NCBI RefSeq assembly: GCF_023337795.1
Contig: NZ_JALIRS010000007.1
Coordinates: forward strand, 62,001 to 126,000
From: Lysinibacillus sp. BPa_S21
Lineage (GTDB): Bacteria; Bacillota; Bacilli; Bacillales_A; Planococcaceae
Direction of reading: 5' to 3'
DNA: 64,000 nt
Shown here piece after piece: positions 52,777 to 61,395 of this stretch. Each line of letters opens with the position of its first letter. Position 1 is the first letter of the stretch. Both the position numbers and the translations under genes were made by a program. The notes under the pieces were generated by a model. The model had not been told where the DNA came from and ran no database searches. It saw only the letters and a program-made list of their open reading frames with translations.

Positions 52777-52799
52777 AAAGAGAGGATTAACCTCTCTTT
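52777..52799 (-). terminator. Terminator of the Cys-rich protein gene
   Basis: AAAGAGAGG pairs perfectly with CCTCTCTTT, then TTTTTTT on the minus strand. Confidence 0.9.
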
Positions 52800-52831
52800 A
52801 CAATATGACTTTCTTCTATGTGTTAGTACTA

Positions 52832-53470
52832 TTAACCGACAGGTGGGAATATAGCAGGGCACTGCTGTGGGCGAACTACACCCGGACATGCGAATGGTAA
52901 TTCTGCTCTTGGCTCGCAGAAAGTCGCTAAGAATTCCACAGTTACTGGGAATGTAGACTGAATACTTTGGCAAACTGAAACTGTAATTGTTAATGCAGAA
53001 AACGTAATTGTGCCTGCTCCTGCTGTTAATGTTCCTGTTGTACACACGAAACAATCTAAATCTGTGAATAAAATTTCTACATCTGTCCCTGTTGGTGCAC
53101 ATAATGTAACTTGTTCGCAACGAGAAAGCGGAATAGTATTGCTTGTGAACATAGTGCCGTTTGGTAAGCAAACAACTATTGTAAGAATAAAGTTCTTTTG
53201 AATAGTTAAATTTTGAAGACAAACAGTTGAACCATCAATGGAGAATTGTCGATTCTCACGGTTCAAGATAACAATAGGATTAGTTGTTGCTGGAACTACC
53301 TTACATGTAGCTACTGCGCCTGTTAAATCAGTAGTTGCCGTTACTCCTGGAAAAGTAATTGGTCCAGTTGGAGAAAAATCAAACGACATTTCCTTTACAA
53401 TCCAGTCGAATACCTTATCGACGTTGATACAAATTAGTTCCTGCGCCTGGGATGGCATATTCTCTAGCAT
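52832..53470 (-). CDS. Cys-rich, beta-rich probable spore-surface protein
   Basis: 212 residues with 12 to 13 Cys spread over the chain (for example LICINVDKVFDWIVKE, VVCLPNGT, CEQVTLCAPTG, DCFVCTTG, FACPGVVRPQQCP). The ICINVDKVFDWIV start recurs in spore-coat-like proteins as far as I remember. No signal peptide. Cys-rich beta proteins without export signals are typical of coat or exosporium layers built from the mother cell. AGGTGTC before the ATG at 53470. Function inferred from composition and neighbours. Confidence 0.6.
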   Translation of the reverse strand: MLENMPSQAQELICINVDKVFDWIVKEMSFDFSPTGPITFPGVTATTDLTGAVATCKVVPATTNPIVILNRENRQFSIDGSTVCLQNLTIQKNFILTIVVCLPNGTMFTSNTIPLSRCEQVTLCAPTGTDVEILFTDLDCFVCTTGTLTAGAGTITFSALTITVSVCQSIQSTFPVTVEFLATFCEPRAELPFACPGVVRPQQCPAIFPPVG

Positions 53471-53865
53471 CCTTTTGACACCTCCATAAATTTTTTATCT
53501 TTCGTTTGTATCATATGTTTTTTAGCTATAAGTGTATGGGCTAACAAATATTTTTACTTTGATTTTTAATCAATTATGCTTCGTCACAATTGTGCTCGGA
53601 ATCAGCTTTGTACTTAGGCCAGCATGTGAAAGCGAAGCGACAGCAACACGGTGTTGGTTGAACAGTAGCTTAAATCCGCATTCATCTCACCACCTATAGA
53701 GGAAGACTGCAGCTGAAAGAATTTAAAATACTCCAGTTTGTAACGTTTCTGCTTTCATCTTCTCTTATATAAGAGAAACTAAAATATTCGAAAGGACCGG
53801 TATATTTGTAACAGAAAGTAAATATTTTTAATAAAATATTAATGGACTGAAAGGGGTGAAATGCA
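53471..53865. other. Divergent region with a repeat family 2 copy
   Basis: Between two divergent probable spore genes. Apart from the repeat I see no clear sigma-K-type promoter. Confidence 0.45.
53577..53732. repeat. Repeat family 2 copy with one cassette
   Basis: CTTCGTCACAATTGTGCTCGG, AATCAGCTTTGTACTTAGGCC, the cassette GTGAAAGCGAAGCGACAGCA, CCGCATTCATCTCACCACC and CTGAAAGAATTTAAAA. Confidence 0.6.
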
Positions 53866-55062
53866 ATGGAAGATTCAAAATTGTACGCCACTCAAGACAT
53901 TGAAAAATTGAAGCAAAAGGTAGAAGCATACAAAGACACGTTAACTTCATTAAAAATAGGAACTCCACTTGAAGATTACTTATTTATGAAAATGGATTTT
54001 GATGAGATTAAAACGCAAATGGCACTTTTAGAAGAGCTAACGGAAACAATAGATGATAAGCAAGAAAACCCACAAATTAAAGGCTATGAGGAACAGATAA
54101 AACTTCTGTCGGCACAAATTGATTCCCTGAATCAAACGATTGAGGACATGAATCGAGAAATACTAATGGTATTAAACAAACTACTCACGATTGAAAATAC
54201 CGAAGCTACTACCACTCCATCTAAAACGGAAAACACATCTAAATTTTTCGCTAACATAGCACAAAGAGATTCGATCATTACAGAAACAGCAAGCCAATCA
54301 GCGACTGCATCAACACAACCATCTTATAAAATGCTACAAAGTCTGGCAGGTAAAGCAACAAATACGCAATTAGATGTAAATAATAGTAAACCTTCTACTC
54401 ACAACGGAAATCAAAGAGATGTACCCGAGGAACGCCATTTTAATCAACAATACTTTCAATCAATAAATACTTATCCAAGCCAAATATATAACGGCTTATA
54501 TAGAAATACCTCAACCGAATCCACATTCCATTTTAAACACGCTACGAGTACACAGGAAATTCCAGTTAATATGAATGAACCTACCTTACCACCTGACGAT
54601 GACGCAACTCCTGAGAATTACAGAAAAAAAAATACGGCTGTCACTCTAGATGAAATGAACTCTGAAATAACACATGAGGCTGATCATCATAAAGCATTTG
54701 AAAATGTTAATGAATCTGTCATTCTTGAAGCAGCTGAAACCGTTAATGAGTCTGTCATTCTTGAAACAGCTAAAAATGTTAATGAGTCTGTCATTCTTGA
54801 AGCGGTTGAAACGGTTGATGAGACTGCCACTCTTGAAACTGCTAAAGTGGTTAACGAGCAAGAGGACACACATAAATCACCTATTTTAAAAAGTGATGAA
54901 TGTGATAAAATTTTCGAACCTACATTAGGGGAAGTATATGAAACCCAAGCACAAATTGAAGAAGTAAACAAGCAACCCGAGCTAAAAGAAGAATCTTCTG
55001 AAGAAAGCCAGAAAAAAGATAAGGGTTCTTTGTTTTTCAATTTCTTTCGAAAATGGAGTTAG
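53866..55062 (+). CDS. Hypothetical protein with coiled coil and 12-residue tandem repeats
   Basis: 398 residues. Coiled-coil start (about 1-110), a Ser/Thr/Asn/Gln-rich disordered part, then about four units of VNESVILETAKN type (residues about 280-330), and the end GSLFFNFFRKWS. The hydrophobic C-terminal peptide and low complexity recall coat proteins such as CotO-like ones. AAAGGGGTGAAATGCA precedes the ATG. Not assigned to a family. Confidence 0.65.
   Translation: MEDSKLYATQDIEKLKQKVEAYKDTLTSLKIGTPLEDYLFMKMDFDEIKTQMALLEELTETIDDKQENPQIKGYEEQIKLLSAQIDSLNQTIEDMNREILMVLNKLLTIENTEATTTPSKTENTSKFFANIAQRDSIITETASQSATASTQPSYKMLQSLAGKATNTQLDVNNSKPSTHNGNQRDVPEERHFNQQYFQSINTYPSQIYNGLYRNTSTESTFHFKHATSTQEIPVNMNEPTLPPDDDATPENYRKKNTAVTLDEMNSEITHEADHHKAFENVNESVILEAAETVNESVILETAKNVNESVILEAVETVDETATLETAKVVNEQEDTHKSPILKSDECDKIFEPTLGEVYETQAQIEEVNKQPELKEESSEESQKKDKGSLFFNFFRKWS
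54700..54855 (+). repeat. 36-bp tandem repeat inside the coding region
   Basis: Units GTTAATGAGTCTGTCATTCT with a following CTTGAA(A/G)C..CT, four copies plus a partial. The unit length is a multiple of three, so copy number can change without frame loss. Confidence 0.8.
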
Positions 55063-55560
55063 TTTAAAGTTGTGGTGTACAGAGTCTATGGAGATTTTAC
55101 GATAAATCCGTCCAATACGTATGAAAATACATATTGGACTTTTTTTCTGTTCAAATCAATTATGCCCGAGCATAATGCGTCTGGAATCGGCTTTGTGCTT
55201 AGCCTGGTAAATTTTTTTGTGCGAAAGCGTAGCGACAGCAACAGATGTTGTTTGTGCGAAAGCGTAGTGTAACGTAGCGACAGCAACAGATGGCTTTTGT
55301 GCGAAAGCGTAGCGGCAGCAACAGATAAATTGCTACAGGACGTGCCATTCTTAGACTGAGTCCCCCTATTTCAGCAGGTTTTAGACACCTATTGATATAA
55401 GTTAACCAATTTAGCCGGACATCAATTTCATTACGAATACTTGCCATTAACAATCTCTAAAGAATCATCAATATCTTCGCATATAAAAATTGCAATAGAG
55501 TTAATTGCCCTCACCCTATAAGCTTAGCTGAATAGAATAATGAAGAAAGGGGGTGTAAAA
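55063..55560. other. Intergenic region with a long repeat family 2 copy
   Basis: A terminator-like ATCCGTCCAATACGTATGAAAA..ATATTGGAC part follows the stop (55105-55140). Then comes the repeat, then AT-rich DNA with the next ribosome site. Confidence 0.45.
55158..55390. repeat. Repeat family 2 copy with three tandem cassettes
   Basis: TATGCCCGAGCATAATGCGTC, GGAATCGGCTTTGTGCTTAG, then three units of GTGCGAAAGCGTAGCGACAG-CAACAGAT (about 55220-55325). The cassette is the complement of that in repeat family 1. Confidence 0.65.
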
Positions 55561-56175
55561 ATGTGTATGAATTGTATGAATTCAGCGTGCAGCGGCTGCG
55601 CAAATCAAAATAATCAGTGTACTGCACTTGGTCCTTTTGAAGCTATAGAGGCTGCATGTATTACGACTCCACCAGCAACAGGCTCTATCATCCCATTCGC
55701 ATCAGGAATAGTTCCTGTTGTTTTAACATCAGTCCTTGGTGGCGCGATCGGTACAGTAAGTCTGGTAGGATTCGGTACGTCTATTCCAGGGGTGACTCTT
55801 ACTGGTACAAATATAGATTTAACAGCCGCTACAGGAACAGAAGCCTTTTCAGTTCCACGTGCTGGTACTATTACATCTATTTCTGCATCATTGTCTGCAA
55901 CAGTTGCTGTAACCCTTACAGGAACAGCAACAGTCAGAGCACAAATTTACCGCGCGGTAGCGGGAAGTAATGTTTTCAGCCCTACAACAGCATTTGTTGA
56001 TTTAGCTCCAGCTCTGTCAACAATAGCAGTAGGTACTATTACATTTGGTACTGCAAACGTTGCACCAGTGCCAGTAGCTGCTGGTGATCGCTTATTAATG
56101 GTGTTCTCTATTACTTCCTCAGGGATTGTTGCTTCTGTTACTGGTAACGCAAGTGCAGGAATTAATATTGTGTAA
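55561..56175 (+). CDS. BclB-like exosporium domain protein without collagen repeats
   Basis: 204 residues from the ATG at 55561 (GGGGG seven bases before; the ATG seven codons upstream is unlikely). A short Cys-rich leader MCMNCMNSACSGCANQNNQC is followed from about residue 45 by IIPFASGIVPVVLTSVLGGAIGTVSLVGFG and up to ASAGINIV, matching the C-terminal BclB domain of exosporium collagen-like glycoproteins in the B. cereus group. The GXT collagen stalk is absent. It may sit in the outer spore layer through disulfides. Domain identity from recalled sequence. Confidence 0.75.
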   Translation: MCMNCMNSACSGCANQNNQCTALGPFEAIEAACITTPPATGSIIPFASGIVPVVLTSVLGGAIGTVSLVGFGTSIPGVTLTGTNIDLTAATGTEAFSVPRAGTITSISASLSATVAVTLTGTATVRAQIYRAVAGSNVFSPTTAFVDLAPALSTIAVGTITFGTANVAPVPVAAGDRLLMVFSITSSGIVASVTGNASAGINIV

Positions 56176-56260
56176 AAAATTATGTTCGTAAGTTAGATTA
56201 AAGCTACCATATAATATCATTATCCGTATAACAGACGATATTTCTTGAAAAAACAATTTC

Positions 56261-56303
56261 AAAAGTAGGTGATTTTCTCCTAAACGGAAAATCACCTACT
56301 TTT
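56261..56303. terminator. Bidirectional terminator between the BclB-like gene and bstA
   Basis: AAAAGTAGGTGATTTT pairs perfectly with AAAATCACCTACTTTT. Confidence 0.9.
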
Positions 56304-56321
56304 CGTTCTAACATATATTTT

Positions 56322-56834
56322 TCATTTCGCCAAAGCAATTTGAATATGAGCAAGATGATGCTTCCCGTGCCAAGCATATAAGGCTACGGCTTTTTCAAGC
56401 GTCATTAATCCTAAATCAGGATGGTTAAATGCTCGTTGTAATTGCTCTGCTGTTAAGCTTTCCAGCAAATAAACCCAGCGTGCATGCAAGCCATCAATCA
56501 CTTTATAAGATGCCGAAACTGGCATTTCTGAATCCGGAAGCTGTGCCCATTCCACTTCGTCATAAGGTTTAATTGTCGGAGTATCCTCTGTCAAAGCTAG
56601 CTTAAAACGGATATAGCTATTCATATGACTATCTGCAATATGGTGGACAAGCTGCGTAACCGTCCAGCCATTTTCTCGGTAGGATTTCGTTAATGCTTGT
56701 TCACTTGCCCCGTTAAGTGCCTCTGCTAGATGTGTCGGTAATAGACGAATATCCTCTATCCATTCCTTTATTTGCTGCGCTGTCACTACTTCCGGAAATT
56801 GAAATTGTCCAATTGGATATCGTAAATCGGTCAT
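56322..56834 (-). CDS. bstA: DinB-fold bacillithiol transferase (BstA/YfiT-like)
   Basis: 170 residues from the ATG at 56834 (GGAGG eight bases before). DinB four-helix bundle with metal ligands in HHIADSHMN and WHGKHHLAH, and the YfiT start RYPIGQFQFPEVVT. BstA-type enzymes conjugate bacillithiol to electrophiles. Together with fosB it indicates bacillithiol use. Monocistronic. Confidence 0.88.
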   Translation of the reverse strand: MTDLRYPIGQFQFPEVVTAQQIKEWIEDIRLLPTHLAEALNGASEQALTKSYRENGWTVTQLVHHIADSHMNSYIRFKLALTEDTPTIKPYDEVEWAQLPDSEMPVSASYKVIDGLHARWVYLLESLTAEQLQRAFNHPDLGLMTLEKAVALYAWHGKHHLAHIQIALAK

Positions 56835-56920
56835 GTAGCTATCCTCCATTTCTATTTTCTTACTTTTTATATTACCAATTTTATATTTTTCACGCTATTC
56901 ACATTCATTCTTTAAAGTAA

Positions 56921-56962
56921 AACCCTCATTTTGTAAGAATTTCAGCTTACAAAACGAGGGTC
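56921..56962 (-). terminator. Terminator of the DUF4871 gene
   Basis: ACCCTCATTTTGTAA pairs with TTACAAAACGAGGGT (one mismatch). Confidence 0.75.
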
Positions 56963-56985
56963 ACATTATGTTGAATATGGACTTT

Positions 56986-57468
56986 TTATTCAGTAACGTC
57001 ATAAATTAACGTATCAAAATAGCTCCCATTTGTATAAAGTAAAATTGCCCATTCTCCAGGCTTCGGGATTATTACACTTGAAGGTGCATGAGCATCTGCA
57101 CCATTAACAGGTCCGCCAAGCCCTATAGTCCAACCATCTACTAAAATAGGATGCACTGTTTTAGAATCTTTATGATACCCGACAATTGTTAACTTAGTAT
57201 CATGACCTTCTTCAATTCCCCAAATATGCCACATCCATTTTTGAGTGTTTAAACTCGGCATATCGACACCAATAACACCTGATTTATTTGCATTACCGAT
57301 AATACCTCTCTCTCCAAATTCAGCTGCCTTTTGGCCCCAATCAATTGATTTAAAGTCACTTTCTTGCACAAAGTCAGGTAAATCATTTGGTAGAGCAATC
57401 GTTTTCTCGCTCATTGTACAGCCTACCAACAATAACAACAATGTTACCATAAGTACCCATCGCCTCAT
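56986..57468 (-). CDS. DUF4871 lipoprotein
   Basis: 160 residues. Lipoprotein signal LLLLVGC17, then a beta-rich domain with GIIGNANKSGVIGVDMPSLNTQKWMWHIWG and KPGEWAILLYTNGSYFDTLIYDV, as in Bacillus DUF4871 proteins. Outer membrane-face anchored, function unknown. Confidence 0.8.
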   Translation of the reverse strand: MRRWVLMVTLLLLLVGCTMSEKTIALPNDLPDFVQESDFKSIDWGQKAAEFGERGIIGNANKSGVIGVDMPSLNTQKWMWHIWGIEEGHDTKLTIVGYHKDSKTVHPILVDGWTIGLGGPVNGADAHAPSSVIIPKPGEWAILLYTNGSYFDTLIYDVTE

Positions 57469-57541
57469 TACTACACTCCCTACAAGTTATAGTTATTTCC
57501 TATGAAACGAATGTATTGCACAAATTGTTACGCTTGAACTA

Positions 57542-58186
57542 TTATTCTATAGATTTCATCACAAATTTAACTAACGACTTTAGTGGATGGATAATCGTTA
57601 AAGTTGACTCTTTTTCGAATTGCCTTGCAGCCTCAACCATTGAAAGCTGCGCAACTGAAATGTGCCGCTGCCCCCCTGCTACATCATGAAGAGTTTGTAC
57701 AACAGCATTATTATATGCATCCTTTTTTCCCTGAATAATGAGCTCAAACGTGTTGTCGATAACTTTAACTTCAGCATGAATGGATTTTTCATGTAGTAAA
57801 GCATATTGCTGAAGTCTGTTCATCGTACCTTCTACGGTTTCAGGATTTGTAAAGAGAATCGTTTGAAGCTGATTTTCCTCACATAACATTTCAAAGAAAG
57901 GCTCATCAATTTTCATAATCGGAATAGAAAGTTCTAGCTGTTCTTCCTCTAACAATGCAATATAATTCGTACACGTTATTAAGATGGCGTCCATATCACA
58001 ACTTTCCATCCACTCAAGTTGCTCTTTCACCTTAAAGAATAATCCACCAGTCCCTTTTGAAACTTTTTGTATAAGACCTGGATCCACAAAATGGACTAGC
58101 TCTACCTTCTCGATATTTTGAAATGCCTGTTCTATATATTCAATATTTGAATAGTGTGCATGTAAACAGCCAAGTTTTTTCCTCAA
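57542..58186 (-). CDS. Hypothetical protein, possibly Asp/Glu racemase-like fold
   Basis: 214 residues. The strand-helix pattern with AILITCTNYIALLE near residue 70-80 and VAQLSMVEAARQFE near 180 recalls the Asp/Glu racemase superfamily, where two Cys act as bases; here only the first Cys is kept and the second position has no Cys, so a racemase activity is doubtful. It ends 12 bases before nothing coupled; the GNAT gene is 12 bases upstream, so the two are cotranscribed. Confidence 0.6.
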   Translation of the reverse strand: MRKKLGCLHAHYSNIEYIEQAFQNIEKVELVHFVDPGLIQKVSKGTGGLFFKVKEQLEWMESCDMDAILITCTNYIALLEEEQLELSIPIMKIDEPFFEMLCEENQLQTILFTNPETVEGTMNRLQQYALLHEKSIHAEVKVIDNTFELIIQGKKDAYNNAVVQTLHDVAGGQRHISVAQLSMVEAARQFEKESTLTIIHPLKSLVKFVMKSIE

Positions 58187-58198
58187 GAGCAGTTCCCC

Positions 58199-58672
58199 CT
58201 AATTCATAAGCTGTTTTTCCATTGTCGCTACAGAAAGAGAGAAACCGTTACGATTTTCTTCCTCACTTTCTTTTGTGACAATATATCCCAACGATGAATA
58301 TAACTCAATATTTCTTGGTACACTCATACGTACTTTACATTCACTAATTGTTTTTCCTTTCATGCGTGCGAATTGCTCAAGCTCGGCAATTAATGCCTTA
58401 GCCACTCCTTGTCCCTGCTTTCCTGGAATTACAGATAATCTAAAAAAATAAATTTTTTGAGTGCTAAGGGTAAATCTCACCATCGCAACTGGTTGTTCAT
58501 CAATATATCCGATGAAGGCATGCTCTCCATTTTTCATCGCCTGTTCAATCGATGCAATCGTTTCACTTAATGCACTTGATGGTGGTGTTGCATGTTCATA
58601 CTCTTTAAAGGCCTGTAGCATAACGTTATGAATTACTGAGGCATCCTCTACTTGTGCTAAAATAATGTTCAT
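58199..58672 (-). CDS. GNAT acetyltransferase
   Basis: 157 residues, one GNAT domain with the acetyl-CoA loop RLSVIPGKQGQGVAKALIAELEQFA and the C-terminal LYSSLGYIVTKES. Substrate unknown. GGGAGGG seven bases before the ATG. Immediately upstream lies a perfect 42-bp palindrome that holds TATAAT at its centre, a strong candidate for control of this unit. Cotranscribed with the racemase-like gene. Confidence 0.85.
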   Translation of the reverse strand: MNIILAQVEDASVIHNVMLQAFKEYEHATPPSSALSETIASIEQAMKNGEHAFIGYIDEQPVAMVRFTLSTQKIYFFRLSVIPGKQGQGVAKALIAELEQFARMKGKTISECKVRMSVPRNIELYSSLGYIVTKESEEENRNGFSLSVATMEKQLMN

Positions 58673-58686
58673 CTGTCAACCCTCCC

Positions 58687-58728
58687 TTTGTGATTAAAAA
58701 TACATTATAATGTATTTTTAATCACAAA
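58687..58728. promoter_or_regulatory. Perfect 42-bp palindrome before the GNAT gene
   Basis: TTTGTGATTAAAAATACATTA and its exact complement meet without a loop, with TATAAT across the centre. It ends 14 bases before the start codon. It could be an operator for a dimeric regulator or an AT-rich cruciform; no regulator gene is adjacent. Confidence 0.65.
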
Positions 58729-58732
58729 TAAA

Positions 58733-58756
58733 CCGCATTACTATAAAATAATGCGG
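58733..58756 (-). terminator. Terminator of the siderophore uptake operon
   Basis: CCGCATTA pairs perfectly with TAATGCGG, then TTTATTTG on the minus strand, 10 bases past the esterase stop. Confidence 0.8.
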
Positions 58757-58766
58757 TCACTACTAA

Positions 58767-59546
58767 TTATTTTTTGTTCACAAAACGTATTGCTCTACTC
58801 ATAATAGTTGGCACGATTGAAGCATGATTTTCCTCCAACGCTTCATAGAAGGATATATCCATGATTTTCTGTAATTTATTCGCAATTTGTTGCGCATCAT
58901 CCACCATAAAAGTTTCAAGTTCTCCCACACCGATAAATAATTTTTCATAAGCATATGGTCGCTCTTTTATAAATGTTGCGGCATAACTGAATAGTTCATG
59001 CTCATTCCACCAGATAGAGGGGCTAATCGCTATATAACGTTGGAAGGTTGATTGATGATGGAATAATTGCCAAAGTACAAAGTAACCTGCTAACGAATGC
59101 CCAAAAAGTGATTGTTGCTGCATATTTACAGGGAATTGAGCCTGAATACTCGGCTTTAATTCCTCCTCTAAAAATGTACTAAAATTCTCTGCTCCCCCAT
59201 GTTTCTCATAGCCCTTACCGTTAAATCTTGCAGGATACGTATATGTTTCGGCTTGTCCTGTAAAATCATAAAATCTCCGTTCATGCATATCCGCATCGTG
59301 CCCAACACCTACAACAATAGTTGGCAAAACACCCGTTTTAAGTGCATTGCGACTTTGTAGGCGGACCACTTCCTTTACAAGATGGAAATAAGACGATCCA
59401 TCTAATACGTATAAGACTGGAAAACCTCCTTCTGGTACTTCTCCATTCGGTACATAGATTTTTACTGTATACGTATAATCCGTAAACTTCGATTCAATTT
59501 GTTGCGTCACATAATCAAGTACTTTCACGATTTTCTCCTCAATCAT
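58767..59546 (-). CDS. Siderophore esterase (BesA/YbbA-like)
   Basis: 259 residues, alpha/beta-hydrolase (esterase D/IroE group). Nucleophile S151 in GHSLAGYF, FPVLYVLDGSSYF near 42-54 and ISPSIWW. BesA opens the trilactone of bacillibactin after uptake to release iron. Its start overlaps the ATPase gene by four bases, so it belongs to the ferric siderophore operon. Imported xenosiderophores such as enterobactin are also possible substrates. Confidence 0.88.
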   Translation of the reverse strand: MIEEKIVKVLDYVTQQIESKFTDYTYTVKIYVPNGEVPEGGFPVLYVLDGSSYFHLVKEVVRLQSRNALKTGVLPTIVVGVGHDADMHERRFYDFTGQAETYTYPARFNGKGYEKHGGAENFSTFLEEELKPSIQAQFPVNMQQQSLFGHSLAGYFVLWQLFHHQSTFQRYIAISPSIWWNEHELFSYAATFIKERPYAYEKLFIGVGELETFMVDDAQQIANKLQKIMDISFYEALEENHASIVPTIMSRAIRFVNKK

Positions 59547-60343
59547 TTGTCAATCTCCTTCATAACATCATAGCCATAACAAACTGGTGTTTTCGTAACT
59601 GGATCTTGCATAATACGTGCATTAATATTGAAGACGTTGCGCATAACCTCTGCACATAAAATTTCCTCAGGTGTTCCAGTTTTCATAACAGCCCCCTGTC
59701 GCATTGCGATTAAATAATCCGAATATCGAGCAGCGTGATTAATGTCGTGCAATACCATAACAATCGTACAACGATGCCGCTCATTTAAGCTTTTTACAAT
59801 TTCTAGCACCTCTAACTGATGCGCCATATCTAAATAAGTTGTCGGTTCGTCCAATAACAAAATATTCGTTTCTTGGGCTAAAGCCATCGCCAGCCATACA
59901 CGTTGGCGTTGACCTCCAGAAAGCTGAGCAAGCTCTCGATTTCTGTACCCCGTCGTATTTGTCACATTTAAGGCCCATTCAATCATTTCCTCATCCTTCT
60001 TTGTTAAGCGATTTACATTATTACGATGCGGATAACGACCATAAGCAATAAGCTCCTCAACCTTTAACTGACCTGGTGCAATAGGTGTCTGTGATAGGAT
60101 AGCTAGCTTTTTAGCGATTTCCTTCGTCGATAAATTTTGCATGTTTTGATCCTGTAAATAGACCGTTCCCTGCTGCTTCTTTAATATACGACCAATCGTT
60201 TTTAATAATGTAGATTTTCCACATCCATTAGGGCCAATAATAGTCGTAACCTTTCCTTCTTCTATTGATAAATTCAAGCCTTCGAACACACGAACCTGCT
60301 CATAGCCAGAGGCCAAATTTTCCATTCTAAATGCCGTTTGCAC
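59543..60343 (-). CDS. ABC transporter ATPase for ferric siderophores (YusV/FeuV-like)
   Basis: 266 residues. Walker A GPNGCGKST, signature LSGGQRQRVWLAMALAQ, Walker B ILLLDEPTTYLD and the switch His in MVLHDINHAARYS. FecE/FhuC subfamily. In B. subtilis the FeuBC permease borrows YusV; here the ATPase is in the operon itself, between permease and esterase. Eleven bases after the permease gene. Confidence 0.93.
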   Translation of the reverse strand: MQTAFRMENLASGYEQVRVFEGLNLSIEEGKVTTIIGPNGCGKSTLLKTIGRILKKQQGTVYLQDQNMQNLSTKEIAKKLAILSQTPIAPGQLKVEELIAYGRYPHRNNVNRLTKKDEEMIEWALNVTNTTGYRNRELAQLSGGQRQRVWLAMALAQETNILLLDEPTTYLDMAHQLEVLEIVKSLNERHRCTIVMVLHDINHAARYSDYLIAMRQGAVMKTGTPEEILCAEVMRNVFNINARIMQDPVTKTPVCYGYDVMKEIDK

Positions 60344-60354
60344 ACGATTTCCTC

Positions 60355-61395
60355 CTATGCCTTCGATTTCACTAGTAAATATAAGAAATACGGAATCCCG
60401 ATAATTGAGACAACAATTCCGACTGCCAGCTCAGACGGCGCAAATACTGTTTTTCCTATAAAATCAGCTACAATAAGCAACCCCGCACCTATCAATGCAC
60501 TTACTGGCATGACATAACGATGTTGTATACCAACAAGCTGTTTAGCAATATGTGGTGCCATTAATCCAATAAAACCGATACTACCCGATACCGATACGCA
60601 AGCACTGACTAAACCGACGCTTGCCAATAACAGCTTCATTTTCTCCTTTTCTACCGCTATCCCTAAGCTAGTAATACTATCCTCTTCTAATTGAAAATAA
60701 TCGAGCAAATATGATTTCCGGTAAACGTAAAAGCCTAATAAAATAAGCCACGGTAGCATAGTCACAACAAAAATCCAGTTTGCATTATAAATAGAGCCTG
60801 CCATCCAAACTGCAGCACCTTCAAAATCCTGAGCATTCATTTTCAATGATAAAAATAATGACAATGCCCCGAAGCCACTATTAATTGCAATCCCTGTTAA
60901 AATTAGTCGTTGCATATCTAAATGGCCATTTTTCAGAGCAAACGAGAAAATTAACACAGCAGCCATCGCCCCACCAACAAACCCAAAAACCGGCATCATC
61001 AAAATGGAGAACCAGCTACTCATATCTGCAGATGTGAGACGTAATTGAAAGAAAAACATAAATATGACCACTGCTGCTCCGGCACCAGCATTGATCCCTA
61101 AAATCCCAGGGTCCGCTAGCCCATTACGCGTAATACCTTGTAGCACAACCCCCGCCATCCCTAAGCCAATACCGACTAATGCTGCTATAACAATACGTGG
61201 TAAACGGAATTCAAAAATGACTAGATCAAATTTCGGGTTCGGCTCGATGCGTAGCAATGTTTTTAAGACATCCATCACCGACATATCAAAGACACCATTT
61301 GTAAGATGGAGATAGCTGGCGCCAAAAATAAATAGCATGAGTATAGAAACAGTCATAACGAATACGCTGGAGGTTTTTTTACGCACGTTGTTCAC
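60355..61395 (-). CDS. FecCD-family siderophore permease, subunit 2 (FeuC-like)
   Basis: 346 residues, about nine to ten helices. FecCD marks: RLPRIVIAALVGIGLGMAGVVLQGITRNGLADPGILGINAGA and GSIGFIGLMAPHIAKQLVG before the last helices, the ATPase contact loop. It forms a heterodimeric channel with the upstream permease. The start overlaps that gene by 17 bases. Confidence 0.92.
   Translation of the reverse strand: MNNVRKKTSSVFVMTVSILMLFIFGASYLHLTNGVFDMSVMDVLKTLLRIEPNPKFDLVIFEFRLPRIVIAALVGIGLGMAGVVLQGITRNGLADPGILGINAGAGAAVVIFMFFFQLRLTSADMSSWFSILMMPVFGFVGGAMAAVLIFSFALKNGHLDMQRLILTGIAINSGFGALSLFLSLKMNAQDFEGAAVWMAGSIYNANWIFVVTMLPWLILLGFYVYRKSYLLDYFQLEEDSITSLGIAVEKEKMKLLLASVGLVSACVSVSGSIGFIGLMAPHIAKQLVGIQHRYVMPVSALIGAGLLIVADFIGKTVFAPSELAVGIVVSIIGIPYFLYLLVKSKA

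Noticed and set aside
52767-53222. 151-codon minus-strand frame
   Set aside because: Out-of-frame shadow of the Cys-rich protein gene at 52832, with a low-complexity translation and no ribosome site.
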